Source of the DNA: Halobacteriales archaeon
GTDB lineage: Archaea > Halobacteriota > Halobacteria > Halobacteriales > SKNY01
Direction of reading: 5' to 3'
Length of the DNA stretch: 33,867 nucleotides
NCBI GenBank assembly: GCA_007118975.1
Contig: SKQO01000129.1
Span: 1-33,867 of the forward strand
In this document: positions 1 to 9,003 of the stretch, in pieces
Layout: the number at the start of each line of letters is the position of its first letter
Position numbering within the stretch: the first letter of the stretch is position 1
Translations under genes and position numbers: made by a program
The notes under the pieces: model-generated
Databases searched by the model: none
Told to the model about the DNA's origin: nothing
What the model saw: only the letters and a program-made list of their open reading frames with translations

Positions 1-1
1 G

Positions 2-487
2 GTCGGCCTCGACGTTTCCCCGGGTGCGCTCTCGGTGGCAAAAGCCCGTGGTCTGGAGCACACACTTCAGCGTGACGTCGCCGATCTCGGGACGTACGAC
101 GGCGACCCATTCGAGACGGTGTGTATGCTCGGGAACAACTTCGGGCTCGTCGGAACGCAGAAGCAGGCCCCCGCAGTACTCGAAGCGCTTGCGAATATCA
201 CACGGGAAGGTGGCCGCCTGCTCGCCCAGAGCCTCGATCCCTACCGGACTGAGGATCCGGCCCATTGCTCCTATCACGAACGCAATCAGGATCGCGGTCG
301 CTTTCCCGGGGCGATCCGGATGGGCATATGGTACAAACTCGCCCAGTCCGACTGGTTCGCTTACTTGCTCGCCTCGCCCGATGAGATGGAGGATCTCGCG
401 GCCAGGGCCGGCTGGCAACTCGATCGGACACTCGAGAGCGAGGTGAGCCCCCAGTACGTGGGCGTCCTCGAACGGGCGGTCGACTGA
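2..487 (+). CDS. Class I SAM-dependent methyltransferase, C-terminal part (5' end outside window)
   Basis: The reading frame is open from the first bases and ends at a TGA at 485-487. The visible 161 or so residues begin with VGLDVSPGALSVAKARG, the second strand and helix of a Rossmann methyltransferase fold, where the Asp normally binds the ribose of S-adenosylmethionine. A later MLGNNFGLVG resembles motif IV and its surroundings in this family. The glycine-rich motif I lies upstream of the window. A GTG at position 35 could be mistaken for the start, but the homologous sequence runs through it, so the gene is truncated by the window edge. The substrate cannot be told. It has no evident link to the sulfatase region, and it and the next gene probably belong to the flanking core genome. 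Confidence 0.8.
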   Translation, partial: VGLDVSPGALSVAKARGLEHTLQRDVADLGTYDGDPFETVCMLGNNFGLVGTQKQAPAVLEALANITREGGRLLAQSLDPYRTEDPAHCSYHERNQDRGRFPGAIRMGIWYKLAQSDWFAYLLASPDEMEDLAARAGWQLDRTLESEVSPQYVGVLERAVD

Positions 488-557
488 GCTCGGACGTTGC
501 TGGCAGTACGGCTTTGCCTCGTGCGGTCGTAGGGGCCGGGGAGGCGATCACCAACGC

Positions 558-881
558 ATGCACCGGGGTCTCGCCGCTACCGTCGCCCTGATGCTCGTGT
601 TACTGATCAGCGGGAGCGTCTGGAACGTCAGCACACGCGCGCTCGGTGCGGGCCTGGCAGTACTGGCGATCATCGGCGGTTGGGCGTGGTTGCAGGCAAG
701 CGAGGAATCCGACAGCGACGGACAGGTCTGGGACGCGATCCCCGGCTGGCAGTACGATGGTCGACACGTGGAATCCGGCGGGATAACCCGTGGCGAGCAG
801 GAGGATGCTATCGAGTCGGTTCAAGAGAAAGCGGCGAGCATGGAAGCCGCCGGGGAGCAGGCCGAGCAGAAGGACGGTTGA
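558..881 (+). CDS. Small two-helix membrane protein, haloarchaeal hypothetical
   Basis: This 107-residue protein has two hydrophobic segments near the N-terminus, about residues 5-22 and 28-46, separated by a short polar turn. A hydrophilic, acidic tail follows with WDAIPGWQYDGRHVESGG at about residues 57-74 and then a predicted helix rich in Glu, Gln and Ala. The WQY-x-GRH-x-ESGG signature recalls small conserved hypothetical proteins of haloarchaea, but I cannot attach a function. The soluble tail is likely cytoplasmic. A GGGGAGG lies about 14 bases upstream of the ATG, which is far for a Shine-Dalgarno site. The composition fits a real gene and the overlapping frames do not look coding. 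Confidence 0.65.
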   Translation: MHRGLAATVALMLVLLISGSVWNVSTRALGAGLAVLAIIGGWAWLQASEESDSDGQVWDAIPGWQYDGRHVESGGITRGEQEDAIESVQEKAASMEAAGEQAEQKDG

Positions 882-937
882 GCGTTGCGTTCTCACGGTT
901 GCATCCCGCCCGTTGTTTCGTCGACGAGCTAGCTTCT

Positions 938-1969
938 TCATTCCCACTCGAACAAGACGCCGAGTGCCTGGGTGCGGTCCTCCAGAAGCATCTCATACGC
1001 GTCGGGGGCATCCGACCAGTCATACCGGTGGCTGATCAGCTCCGCGACGCTCACGTCGCCGCTCTCGAGGAGCCGAAAGAACAGCTCGGCGTGTCGTTCC
1101 TGGGTCCAGGGCGTCGCACTCGATTCGACAGGCGGATGGGTCCGGTTGTGTGCGCCAATAATTTGGTGACCCGGCGAGTGACAGTGCTGGAGGAAATCAA
1201 ACTCCACGCTTCCGCGAGGGCTTCCGAGCACCACGAATCGTCCCTGATCGCCCAGCACGTCGAACTCGCTCGGTATCACGTCGGCACGCCCGGTCAGCTC
1301 GAAGACGACATCCGCGAGTTCGCCATCGCAGTGGTCCCTGAACGAGTCGAGGTAGTTATCCGTGGGATCGAGCGCGGCGATTCGAGGCTCGTCCGGTAGG
1401 TAGGCCCGTCGGTCATCGGCTGGGTCGAGCCCAACCACCGGCGTCGCCCCCGCAAAGTGGGCCAGCCGCACGGCGTGTTGGCCGAGGAGCCCGAGGCCGA
1501 ACACCGCGACCACGTCACCCCACGTCACCGCCCCCTTGCGGATCCCGTTCATGACGATCTCCGCGATGGTGAAAAAGGCCGCTTCGTCGGGATCGATCGT
1601 CTCCGGCACGACCCGGTAGGTCCCGAACTGACTCGTCCCCGGGGCGGGTTTCGAAGCAGTCGTGAATGTGGCGTGCGAGCCGTACGAGGCAACTCGTTTG
1701 CCGACGAGGTCCTCCTCCATTTGCTCTCCCGCTTCGATCACCCGACCGATGTTGCAGTACCCCGGATAGAACGGATAGTCCGGTTCATATTCTTCGCTCG
1801 TGACGTATTCTTCGTCGATACCGGTGAGGTTCGCCATTTCCGTCCCCGTGCTGATGAGGGAGCGTTCCGTCTCGATCAGGACCTCCTCGGCGCCCGGCTC
1901 CGGCCGCGGACGCTCCTCGATGACCACTTGCTCCTCGCCGGGGAAGACGACGGCTTCGTTCTCGCTCAT
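938..1969 (-). CDS. MDR-superfamily dehydrogenase (zinc-type alcohol dehydrogenase-like)
   Basis: A 343-residue medium-chain dehydrogenase/reductase. The N-terminal GroES-like domain contains SLISTGTEMANL at about residues 38-49. The cofactor domain carries VAVFGLGLLGQHAV, the GxGxxG nucleotide-binding loop, followed by GLDPADDRR, where the Asp suggests NAD(H). The catalytic zinc Cys of classical alcohol dehydrogenases is replaced in STGTE, and no four-Cys structural zinc cluster is present, so it may not bind zinc. Similar ISTGTE proteins act on sugars and cyclitols or lie beside Gfo/Idh/MocA genes. The ATG at 1969 is preferred because the frame upstream of it has no family similarity and would run into the sulfatase gene. 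It lies 61 bases downstream of sulfatase A on the same strand, so the two may be co-transcribed. The substrate is unknown; a sugar or polyol is inferred from context. Confidence 0.82.
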   Translation of the reverse strand: MSENEAVVFPGEEQVVIEERPRPEPGAEEVLIETERSLISTGTEMANLTGIDEEYVTSEEYEPDYPFYPGYCNIGRVIEAGEQMEEDLVGKRVASYGSHATFTTASKPAPGTSQFGTYRVVPETIDPDEAAFFTIAEIVMNGIRKGAVTWGDVVAVFGLGLLGQHAVRLAHFAGATPVVGLDPADDRRAYLPDEPRIAALDPTDNYLDSFRDHCDGELADVVFELTGRADVIPSEFDVLGDQGRFVVLGSPRGSVEFDFLQHCHSPGHQIIGAHNRTHPPVESSATPWTQERHAELFFRLLESGDVSVAELISHRYDWSDAPDAYEMLLEDRTQALGVLFEWE

Positions 1970-2030
1970 GTGCTCGCGTGAGCGTTCCACGGGCCGGTGA
2001 ATGAATGTTGGCGAATCGCCGGGTCGAACG

Positions 2031-3902
2031 TCACTTCCGTGGTACACCGGTCATTGTTGTCTCAGGGGTCCCACTGCCATCCCTCTTCTCGGGAGCACAT
2101 TTTCGTTTTCGTTCGCAATAGACGTAATATGCGCCACGTTCTGCGCCACTCGGTTCCACAAAACGTGTCGAGAGTTCAGCCGGTCCAGCGGGGAGGTCCA
2201 GTTCGAACACGACCGACACGGCCCCATCCGGTACCGGTTTCGACCGCTTGATTTTTCCAATTCTGAGCCGGGCCGCTGCCGGGTCGATGGTGTAACCCTC
2301 CCCCGACCATCCGTCCTCGACACCGTATCGCATCGTTTCGAACCCATCTGGAATGCTGTCAATTGCGGTATCGCATTCTTTCGGCCAGCGACGCAGTTCT
2401 ATCTCGTACGTTCCAGCGACATCGAATTCGACCGTCCAGTAACCATTGTCCTCAATCCCGGAAAGGACGGTGACCTGGTTCCAGGGTGTTCTGCCGCTTC
2501 CGTGCCAATCGTGGGCTGTCAATGTCGAGGGATTTTCCGCGTCGTTTCCCAGTACAATGCGACAATACTGGTCGAACCGCGTCGAGACCGATTCCCACCA
2601 CCCCTCGTAGTGATCGCGAAGGGCCGCGACGACAGCTGGTTGCGATCCCGAGATGTCATTCGTTTGGCCCCGATCCTCCCGGATGTCATAGAGCTCTTCT
2701 CCATCGACGAGTCGCCACCGTTCCGTCATGACCGCACAACGTCGCCACTTTTGCGGTCGATCGACTCGTTGGGTGTCTACTACCATCCATCGATCGGGCC
2801 ATGCAACTGCTTCATCGAACAACAATGGACGCAAACTATCCCCGTCGAGTTCCGCGTCAGGACGTTCGAGTCCGCAAAGGTCGACCAGCGTCGGGAGGAT
2901 ATCGTAGTGGCGTGTCAGGGGCGTGACCGTTATGTCCTCGATTACTTCCGGCCAATGGATGAACGATTGGACGCGGTGACCGCCGTCGTATTGTGATCCT
3001 TTTCCGCCCCGCATCCCCGCGTTGAAATGGTTCACGTCACCCGCAGTCCCGTTGTCGCCCATGAACATGATGATAGTATCACCGGCGATCTCGAGCGCGT
3101 CGAGTCGTTCCCGGAGGCGGCCGAGATTGTCGTCGATGTTCGTCACCATCCCGAAGAAACGAGCTAGCCGCTCGGGGACGTCCCCGGCGTACTGTTCGAG
3201 ATATTCTGCGGGTACCTGGGTGGGTGCATGCGGCGCGTTGGTCGGTAGGTAGCAAAAGAACGGCTCGTCTGCGATCACACACGATTCGATGAATGCGATC
3301 GCCTCGTCAAACCAGACGTCCGTGCAGTACCCGTCCGCCGGTTCAGGTACTTCTCCGTCGCGAAAGTAGGTGTCGTCGAAGTAGTCGTTTCCCCAGTAGT
3401 CGGGTGTCTGCGCGACACCGCCGCCGCCGTGGATCAACCCTGTATCGAATCCCCGATCTTGCGGTCGATACGGGTAATTGTCCCCAAGGTGCCACTTACC
3501 AAAAATTCCGGACCGATAGCCGGCGCGACGAAACACCTCGGCGAGCGTCGTCTCCGCCCGGTGCAGTAATGACCGCCCGTTGATGGTGTGCCACACGCCT
3601 GTCCTGAGCTTGTGACGACCGGTCAGTAACGACGCCCGTGTCGGTGCACACGTCGTACTGACGTGAAAGTTTTCGAGCCGGGCAGCTTCCTCGTGGAGGC
3701 GATCCATGTGGGGAGTCCGGACGGTCGGGTTGCCGTGGCAGGACAAATCGCCGTATCCTTGATCATCAGTCAGAAGCAGGACGACGTTTGGGGATTCGGT
3801 CGGGGGCGGGCACATCGATACGTTCGGACTGACGGTGGCGACTGGTATGTGCATTTCTCCCATGTTACAATCATCGAGTGTTCGATCCTCTTTCGTCGGC
3901 AT
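2031..3902 (-). CDS. Sulfatase A, type I arylsulfatase family with C-terminal beta-rich extension
   Basis: A formylglycine-dependent sulfatase of about 623 residues. SPNVVLLLTDDQG near residues 37-49 supplies two metal-binding Asp. CAPTRASLLTG holds the C-x-P-x-R signature, with the Cys at residue 85 from this start being the one oxidised to formylglycine. GKWHLGD and the downstream GDNGTAGD supply further active-site and metal ligands. The RGGKGSQYDGGHRV segment is typical of the arylsulfatase A-like branch. After the catalytic domain there are about 180 extra residues rich in predicted beta strands (for example NGYWTVEFDVAGTYEIELRRW), possibly a carbohydrate-binding or lid module. The start is uncertain: ATG 3902 is used here, ATG 3815 would give the shorter N-terminus usual in the family, and a TTG at 3935 is possible. 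No signal peptide is evident. It is divergent from sulfatase B and upstream of the MDR gene. Confidence 0.9.
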   Translation of the reverse strand: MPTKEDRTLDDCNMGEMHIPVATVSPNVSMCPPPTESPNVVLLLTDDQGYGDLSCHGNPTVRTPHMDRLHEEAARLENFHVSTTCAPTRASLLTGRHKLRTGVWHTINGRSLLHRAETTLAEVFRRAGYRSGIFGKWHLGDNYPYRPQDRGFDTGLIHGGGGVAQTPDYWGNDYFDDTYFRDGEVPEPADGYCTDVWFDEAIAFIESCVIADEPFFCYLPTNAPHAPTQVPAEYLEQYAGDVPERLARFFGMVTNIDDNLGRLRERLDALEIAGDTIIMFMGDNGTAGDVNHFNAGMRGGKGSQYDGGHRVQSFIHWPEVIEDITVTPLTRHYDILPTLVDLCGLERPDAELDGDSLRPLLFDEAVAWPDRWMVVDTQRVDRPQKWRRCAVMTERWRLVDGEELYDIREDRGQTNDISGSQPAVVAALRDHYEGWWESVSTRFDQYCRIVLGNDAENPSTLTAHDWHGSGRTPWNQVTVLSGIEDNGYWTVEFDVAGTYEIELRRWPKECDTAIDSIPDGFETMRYGVEDGWSGEGYTIDPAAARLRIGKIKRSKPVPDGAVSVVFELDLPAGPAELSTRFVEPSGAERGAYYVYCERKRKCAPEKRDGSGTPETTMTGVPRK

Positions 3903-4087
3903 CGAGTCCGAGCTACCCTCTGATGATGTCACCAAACTAAGTTGTAACAGGCACGCATATCTTGGTGAATGGCCCCGCCGTTTTCCGGCTCACCCGGGCG
4001 ATCCGTTTTCGCTAACTGGACTCGGGATAGCCGAAGAATGCCAGTGAAGGCCTTCAATACTTGGAACTTCCTACCCCTGCCACCACC

Positions 4088-4095
4088 TATTTATT
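4088..4095 (+). promoter_or_regulatory. TATA-like box for sulfatase B
   Basis: TATTTATT is centred about 26 bases before the ATG at 4118, the spacing expected for an archaeal TATA box feeding a leaderless transcript. It supports the ATG at 4118 over the in-frame TTG at 4061. Confidence 0.55.
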
Positions 4096-4117
4096 GTGGG
4101 CCGAATATGCTGAAGAA

Positions 4118-5791
4118 ATGTCATCGACGACTCATGGTGGATCGAGACACGCACCGAACATCCTCTGGATCACGCTGGAGGATTCGAGTCCCAGGCTCGG
4201 GTGTTACGGGGACGATCTTGCGAACACGCCAGCGATCGATGAGTTGGCGGAAACCGGTCGGCTGTTCCCGAACGCATTTTCCACGTCTCCGGTGTGTGCG
4301 CCGAGTCGGTCCGCTGCGTTCACCGGTTGTTACCAGACCGCGATCGGCACGCATCATCACCGAACGTCTGAATCCGGATGCCGACTCTCGGAGGCCGGAA
4401 AGGCCGGGTTCTCCCCCTACGAGGCTGTCCCGCCGCATTACGTTCGCCTGGTCGCCGAGTACCTTCGCGCGGCAGGATATTTCTGCACGCTCCAGGGATC
4501 GACCGACTTCCAGCACGCCACCCCGAAATCGGCATTTCACGGCTGGGATGGAAGGGAGGGAAGTCCCGATCACTGGCGCGAACGGGACCCGGATCAACCG
4601 TTCTTCGCGGTGTTCAATCCGACCTGGAGCCACGAAAGCGGCATGTTCGAGGAAGGAGATGAACCTCCGCCGCAAACAGCTCTCGACGCAGTCGAGGTCC
4701 CACCGTACCTTCCGGACACGGAGACGGTGCGCCGGAGTATCGCTCGACAGTACGACAACCTCGCCCGCGACGACGAGCGCGTCGCGGAACTTCTCGGTGA
4801 ACTCGAGGAAGCGGGCATCGAGGACGAAACCATCGTCGTGTTGTGGAGCGATCATGGCGAGGGACTGCCCCGCTGTAAACGGTGGCCGTACGATTCGGGC
4901 ACCCACGTTCCCCTTATCGTACGGGGGCCTGGCATCGAGCAAGGGGTTGACGACCGCCTGGCGAGTCTCGTCGACCTGACGCCGACGACCCTTTCGCTTG
5001 CCGGGGTATCGATACCGGCTCACATGGACGGCCGCCCGTTACTCGGTGAACGAGCCGAGCAGGCGACCGATCGAACCTACGTCTACGCTGCTCGCGATCG
5101 CCACGACGAACTTCGGGATACCGTCCGATCGGTCCGTGATGAACGCTATCGATACGTTCGGAACTATCACGTGAATCGGCCATATCGGCTGCAGAACGGC
5201 TATCGGAACCGCCACCCGGCCATGCAAGAGATCAATCGGCTCGCCGCTGCAGATGAGCTCGATGGGCCGCGAACGATCTGGACCCGCCATCGACGGCCAC
5301 CGGAAGAACTCTACGATCTCGAGGCGGATCCACACGAGGTCGAGAACCTCGCGGACGATCCGTCGCACGAGGACACGTTGGCTCGATTACGAGGAGCGCT
5401 CGACGACTGGATCGAGGAAACAGGCGACAGAGGATTGGAGAACGAGCCCTCGATGATTGCGGAGATGCGGCAGGGTAGTGAACAGCCGCGAACTGTCCCC
5501 CCGGACTTCGTGCCGAACGTCGACGGAAACCGTGGACTCGACATCGTCGACGGTACCTGTTCTGCTGATCACCCCATCGAAGTTACTTCCCCAGCCGAGC
5601 TATCCTTTATCTGCGGGACCGAAGGCGCATCGATTCGATACCGATTGGGTGACGAAGAGCGATGGTCCCTGTACACTGGTCCGATCGCGCTGGAAACAGG
5701 GACGACGACGGTTACGGCGATCGCGAATCGGTACGGGTACGCAGACAGTGAACAGGTTTCCGCCACCTTCGAGGTTGTCCCGAACGGGTAG
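4118..5791 (+). CDS. Sulfatase B, heparan N-sulfatase-like, with chitobiase-type C-terminal domain
   Basis: A 557-residue sulfatase. APNILWITLEDSSPRLGCYG at about residues 12-31 is the first strand and metal site, with Glu-Asp in place of the common Asp-Asp pair. CAPSRSAAFTG places the formylglycine Cys at residue 60. VVLWSDHGEGLPRCKRWPYDSG supplies the second Asp/His site. The CAPSR context followed by GTHHHRT resembles the sulfamidase (SGSH)-like branch, so N-sulfated or O-sulfated amino sugars are plausible substrates (inference). The last 75 or so residues, including IRYRLGDEERWSLYTGPIAL, look like the CHB_HEX_C type beta-sandwich found at the C-terminus of hexosaminidases and some sulfatases. 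No signal peptide is seen, so cytoplasmic action on imported oligosaccharides is possible. It is divergent from sulfatase A with about 215 bases between starts. Confidence 0.9.
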   Translation: MSSTTHGGSRHAPNILWITLEDSSPRLGCYGDDLANTPAIDELAETGRLFPNAFSTSPVCAPSRSAAFTGCYQTAIGTHHHRTSESGCRLSEAGKAGFSPYEAVPPHYVRLVAEYLRAAGYFCTLQGSTDFQHATPKSAFHGWDGREGSPDHWRERDPDQPFFAVFNPTWSHESGMFEEGDEPPPQTALDAVEVPPYLPDTETVRRSIARQYDNLARDDERVAELLGELEEAGIEDETIVVLWSDHGEGLPRCKRWPYDSGTHVPLIVRGPGIEQGVDDRLASLVDLTPTTLSLAGVSIPAHMDGRPLLGERAEQATDRTYVYAARDRHDELRDTVRSVRDERYRYVRNYHVNRPYRLQNGYRNRHPAMQEINRLAAADELDGPRTIWTRHRRPPEELYDLEADPHEVENLADDPSHEDTLARLRGALDDWIEETGDRGLENEPSMIAEMRQGSEQPRTVPPDFVPNVDGNRGLDIVDGTCSADHPIEVTSPAELSFICGTEGASIRYRLGDEERWSLYTGPIALETGTTTVTAIANRYGYADSEQVSATFEVVPNG

Positions 5792-5913
5792 CGTCCATTT
5801 CAGCAGGCGCCGGTGGACTCACATACGCTGCGACTGCATACGGCAAGGCTTTGTCTCCGTCTGCAAGCTCTCGGCCCGTAGCACCGTTCGTTCGCGCCCC
5901 ACGGGTCTCACCC

Positions 5914-7209
5914 TTACCACGGATACGTTCGGAGCACTTCGCAATGCTCTGGTGGCACCGGCACGTCGCCAGATAACAGCGGATCGTCGGTCGATTCCAT
6001 CCATGCATCGACCCGGCCTCGCAGATCCGCGGCGATCTCCTCGTAGGCCGGATCGTCGATACGGTTCTCCTGTTCGTACGGGTCGGTGGACAGGTCGTAT
6101 AACTCCTCTTTCGGCCGTGCCTCCCCGTAATAGTTCTCGTACAACGCTCGTCCGTCCGGGCCCATGAGGATGTCGAGCGGGAGGTACACGAGTGGTTGAT
6201 CGTCAAAGGTTCGCAGATACTTGTGCTCGCTCGTTCGGATCCCCCTGATTGGATTGTACTTGTCGTGATAGGTGATTTCCAGGAAGACGTGATCGCGTTC
6301 GTCGTAGGAACCGCCGGTGAGCAACGGGAGAAACGAACGACCGGTGACACCCGGTGGAACGTCGATGTCCAGAAACGATAGCAACGTCGGGAGCAGGTCC
6401 ACATTGCTGAGGAGTTCATCGCGGACAGCTCCTTCCGGAAACACACCCGGATACCGCATCAGGAGTGCCGTCTCAACCCCAGGATCGTAGCACATCCCTT
6501 TCGCCCGCGGCATGGCAAGTCCGTGGTCGGTCGTAAAAATCACGATCGTCTCCTCGGCGAGTCCAGTCTCATCGAGGGTCGTCATGATCCTGTCGACGGC
6601 GTCGTCCACAGCACGGATCATCCCGTAGATCCCCGCAATCTGCTCGCGGACGACGGGAACATCCGGGAGATACGGCGGCGTCTCCACCTGGTTCGGGCTA
6701 GGAGAGTCGTATCCCGGGACGTCAAAGCGACGACCCTGCCGATGTGGTTCCCCGATCCCGACGGAGGCGTAAAACGGTCGGGATTCGGCTGTCCGCTGAT
6801 CGAGGAACGTCTCGATAGCGGGCGCAACGTCCGCGGCACGCGACGACTCGCAGCCAACTGCGTCGTATCCGACCGTCTCGGCGTCATCACCGAGATGCTG
6901 GATGCCGAACGTCGTCGTGTCGTAGCCGGCGTCACCGAGCAGCTGGGGAAGCGTTGGAACGTCGTCATGGATCTCCCAGCCGAGCCAGTAATGGCCCATG
7001 AGCCCATTCTCGTGGGGATGGCGGCCGGTGTTGATGCTCGATCGGCTGGGCCCGCATTGTGGCGCCGTGCAGTAGTATTCGTCGAACCGAACACCCTCTT
7101 CGGCCAGGGCAGCGATAGACGGTGTCTCGATGTCGCGACCATAACAGCTCAGGTGGCGGCCGAGATCGTGACAGTGGATCAGGAGGACGTTGGGGGTCGT
7201 TGTGCTCAT
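5914..7209 (-). CDS. Sulfatase C, heparan N-sulfatase-like
   Basis: A 431-residue sulfatase. TPNVLLIHCHDLGRHLSCYG at about residues 5-24 carries the first metal site, with His14-Asp15 replacing Asp-Asp. CGPSRSSINTG puts the formylglycine Cys at residue 52. FTTDHGLAMPRAKGMCYDPG is the second metal-binding segment. The C-terminus ends with EELYDLSTDPYEQENRIDDP, the standard closing signature of S1 sulfatases. It is shorter than sulfatases A and B and lacks an extra C-terminal domain. The ATG at 7209 is chosen because 60 residues of upstream open frame have no family similarity and would overlap the stop of sulfatase D. The gene lies downstream of sulfatase D on the same strand with about 176 bases between, so it may have its own promoter. 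Confidence 0.9.
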   Translation of the reverse strand: MSTTTPNVLLIHCHDLGRHLSCYGRDIETPSIAALAEEGVRFDEYYCTAPQCGPSRSSINTGRHPHENGLMGHYWLGWEIHDDVPTLPQLLGDAGYDTTTFGIQHLGDDAETVGYDAVGCESSRAADVAPAIETFLDQRTAESRPFYASVGIGEPHRQGRRFDVPGYDSPSPNQVETPPYLPDVPVVREQIAGIYGMIRAVDDAVDRIMTTLDETGLAEETIVIFTTDHGLAMPRAKGMCYDPGVETALLMRYPGVFPEGAVRDELLSNVDLLPTLLSFLDIDVPPGVTGRSFLPLLTGGSYDERDHVFLEITYHDKYNPIRGIRTSEHKYLRTFDDQPLVYLPLDILMGPDGRALYENYYGEARPKEELYDLSTDPYEQENRIDDPAYEEIAADLRGRVDAWMESTDDPLLSGDVPVPPEHCEVLRTYPW

Positions 7210-7385
7210 GACGCCCCGCACCAAACGGGGGAACTTGTAGGTTGCCCCGGTCGTCGGTAATCTACGACGGTAGGACCCGGAAAGCCCGGCCACTAAGAGG
7301 TGAGGTCCCTCTGATGAAACGGGGTCGAAGCCGGCCAACCGTGCGCAGCGGACGATACGTGCTCCCGGACGTTCGGGAACTTGTC

Positions 7386-8825
7386 TCACCCAACGGGCGC
7401 ATCGCGGATGGCGACCAGTTCCTCATGCAGATCGGCGACGCGTTTTTCTTCCTTAGCAGCGATATCTCGGGACTCGCTGTTTGCGACCTCGAACAGAATC
7501 GGTGCTCGCTCGGCTTGTCGCCGAAGGGCAACCGCCGGTGGAACCGACATAGGCGGATAGCTGGCCCCGTGGCGATGCTCCGGCTCGTAGCCTTCGATCA
7601 GTTTGTACTGGCCATCGTACACTAGTCGCCACGACGCGAGGCCTGTGTAAACGACATCTCTCGGCGGGGTCCCGCCGCGGAAGCACTCACGCATGGAACG
7701 GCTGTCCACGTGGCTCGCTTCGAGCCCTGCATAGTCGAGAAACGTCGCGTGGAGGTCCAGAATCGTGACAGGATCGTCGACGACACGCTGTGCTGGCACT
7801 TTCGGCCCAGCCACAACGAGCGGTACGCCGATGGATGGCTGGTGTGGGGCAAGTTTCTGCCAGAGGCCGTGATCGCCCAGCATTTCGCCATGATCGCTCG
7901 CGAACACCACGATCGTGTTCTCGCGTTCGCCGCGTGCCGAGAGTCGATCGAGCAATCGACCCACACACCGATCGATGTGTTCGACCATCGCGGCGTAGTT
8001 GCGTCGCACTTCTTGGTGGACAGCGGACGAGACGTCGAGATTCGACTCGACCGGTGAGGGGAACGCGACCGGCGGGTCACGGTACCATTCGTACATCTCC
8101 TCGGTGACGTCCCACGGGTGGTGAGGATTCTGGAAGTTTACTTCGAGAAACCACGGTTCGTCCTCGGGAGCGTTTCCGAGCAGATGTTCTGCATTTCCGG
8201 TGATCCACTCGTCGTAGTACGCGTCCTGTGGGAGCGGTGTCGGGAAGGTTGCAGTCCAGTCGGGATCCTCGGATGGAGCGGCATCGCCAAATGACGATCG
8301 GCGACGATAATCCTCGAGGTGCGTCTCGAGATGACCTTCCTCGGCGAGGTACGCTGTATACGGATCCTGCGGTTCGTGTTCCGGATCTGCGAGCACACGC
8401 AGAATGGTATTGTTTTTTGCCGCGTTGAACACCCCGGCTGAATATCCCCACCGCTCGAGCCCACTGTCTCCAGTCAGGTCGAGCGGGAACTGGCTTGCGA
8501 GATCAAACTTGCCGCATCCCATCACGTGATAGCCGGCGTCGTCCCGAAGTCGCTGATAGTAGGTCGGTCGATCGAGCGGATAATCGACATCATTGCCCGG
8601 AACGCCACACCGGTCGTATTCCATGCCTGACGCCAGGCTTGCCCGGCACGGATTGCACACCGGCGATGGACAGATGGCCTCCGTAAACCAGGTGCCACGG
8701 TTCGCAAGCCGTTCTAGGTTCGGTGTCCGGACGGGAACGTCCGGATTCATCCCGGTCCAGTCGGGCCGCTGTTGATCGGTCAGGAGAAAGAGAATGTTCG
8801 GCTTCGATGCCGCCGGGTCGCTCAT
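7386..8825 (-). CDS. Sulfatase D, with a CNPCR active-site motif
   Basis: A 479-residue sulfatase. KPNILFLLTDQQRPDWTG at residues 8-25 is the N-terminal strand and metal site of the choline-sulfatase and iduronate-sulfatase-like branch. The signature is CNPCRASLASG, with the presumed formylglycine Cys at residue 57 and a second Cys at residue 60 where Ser or Ala is usual. FASDHGEMLGDHGLW is the second metal site, followed by IGVPLVVAGP. The whole catalytic fold is present and no extra domain is visible. No signal peptide is seen. It reads in the same direction as sulfatase C downstream and the DUF3604 gene upstream, whose stop is about 178 bases away. The substrate is not deducible; TDQQRPDW-type enzymes act on varied small or carbohydrate sulfate esters. 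Confidence 0.9.
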   Translation of the reverse strand: MSDPAASKPNILFLLTDQQRPDWTGMNPDVPVRTPNLERLANRGTWFTEAICPSPVCNPCRASLASGMEYDRCGVPGNDVDYPLDRPTYYQRLRDDAGYHVMGCGKFDLASQFPLDLTGDSGLERWGYSAGVFNAAKNNTILRVLADPEHEPQDPYTAYLAEEGHLETHLEDYRRRSSFGDAAPSEDPDWTATFPTPLPQDAYYDEWITGNAEHLLGNAPEDEPWFLEVNFQNPHHPWDVTEEMYEWYRDPPVAFPSPVESNLDVSSAVHQEVRRNYAAMVEHIDRCVGRLLDRLSARGERENTIVVFASDHGEMLGDHGLWQKLAPHQPSIGVPLVVAGPKVPAQRVVDDPVTILDLHATFLDYAGLEASHVDSRSMRECFRGGTPPRDVVYTGLASWRLVYDGQYKLIEGYEPEHRHGASYPPMSVPPAVALRRQAERAPILFEVANSESRDIAAKEEKRVADLHEELVAIRDAPVG

Positions 8826-9003
8826 GCTTCGCGATACCGGTGGGCGATTGTAACACTACGTAAAGCGGTGTGGGTGATCCGGATCTCGGGCTCTCATCCC
8901 GCTGTCGGGCGTGTCCGGCTATGCGGCCGATTCGCTGTCCGAGCACCGATCCACCTGCTCGTCGTTGGATGAGCGTGATTACCGTGGCTGGCTAGCGCGC
9001 TCC

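Noticed and set aside
938..1969. Classical zinc alcohol dehydrogenase
   Set aside because: The catalytic Cys is replaced in STGTE and the structural zinc Cys cluster is missing, so only the broader MDR superfamily is claimed.
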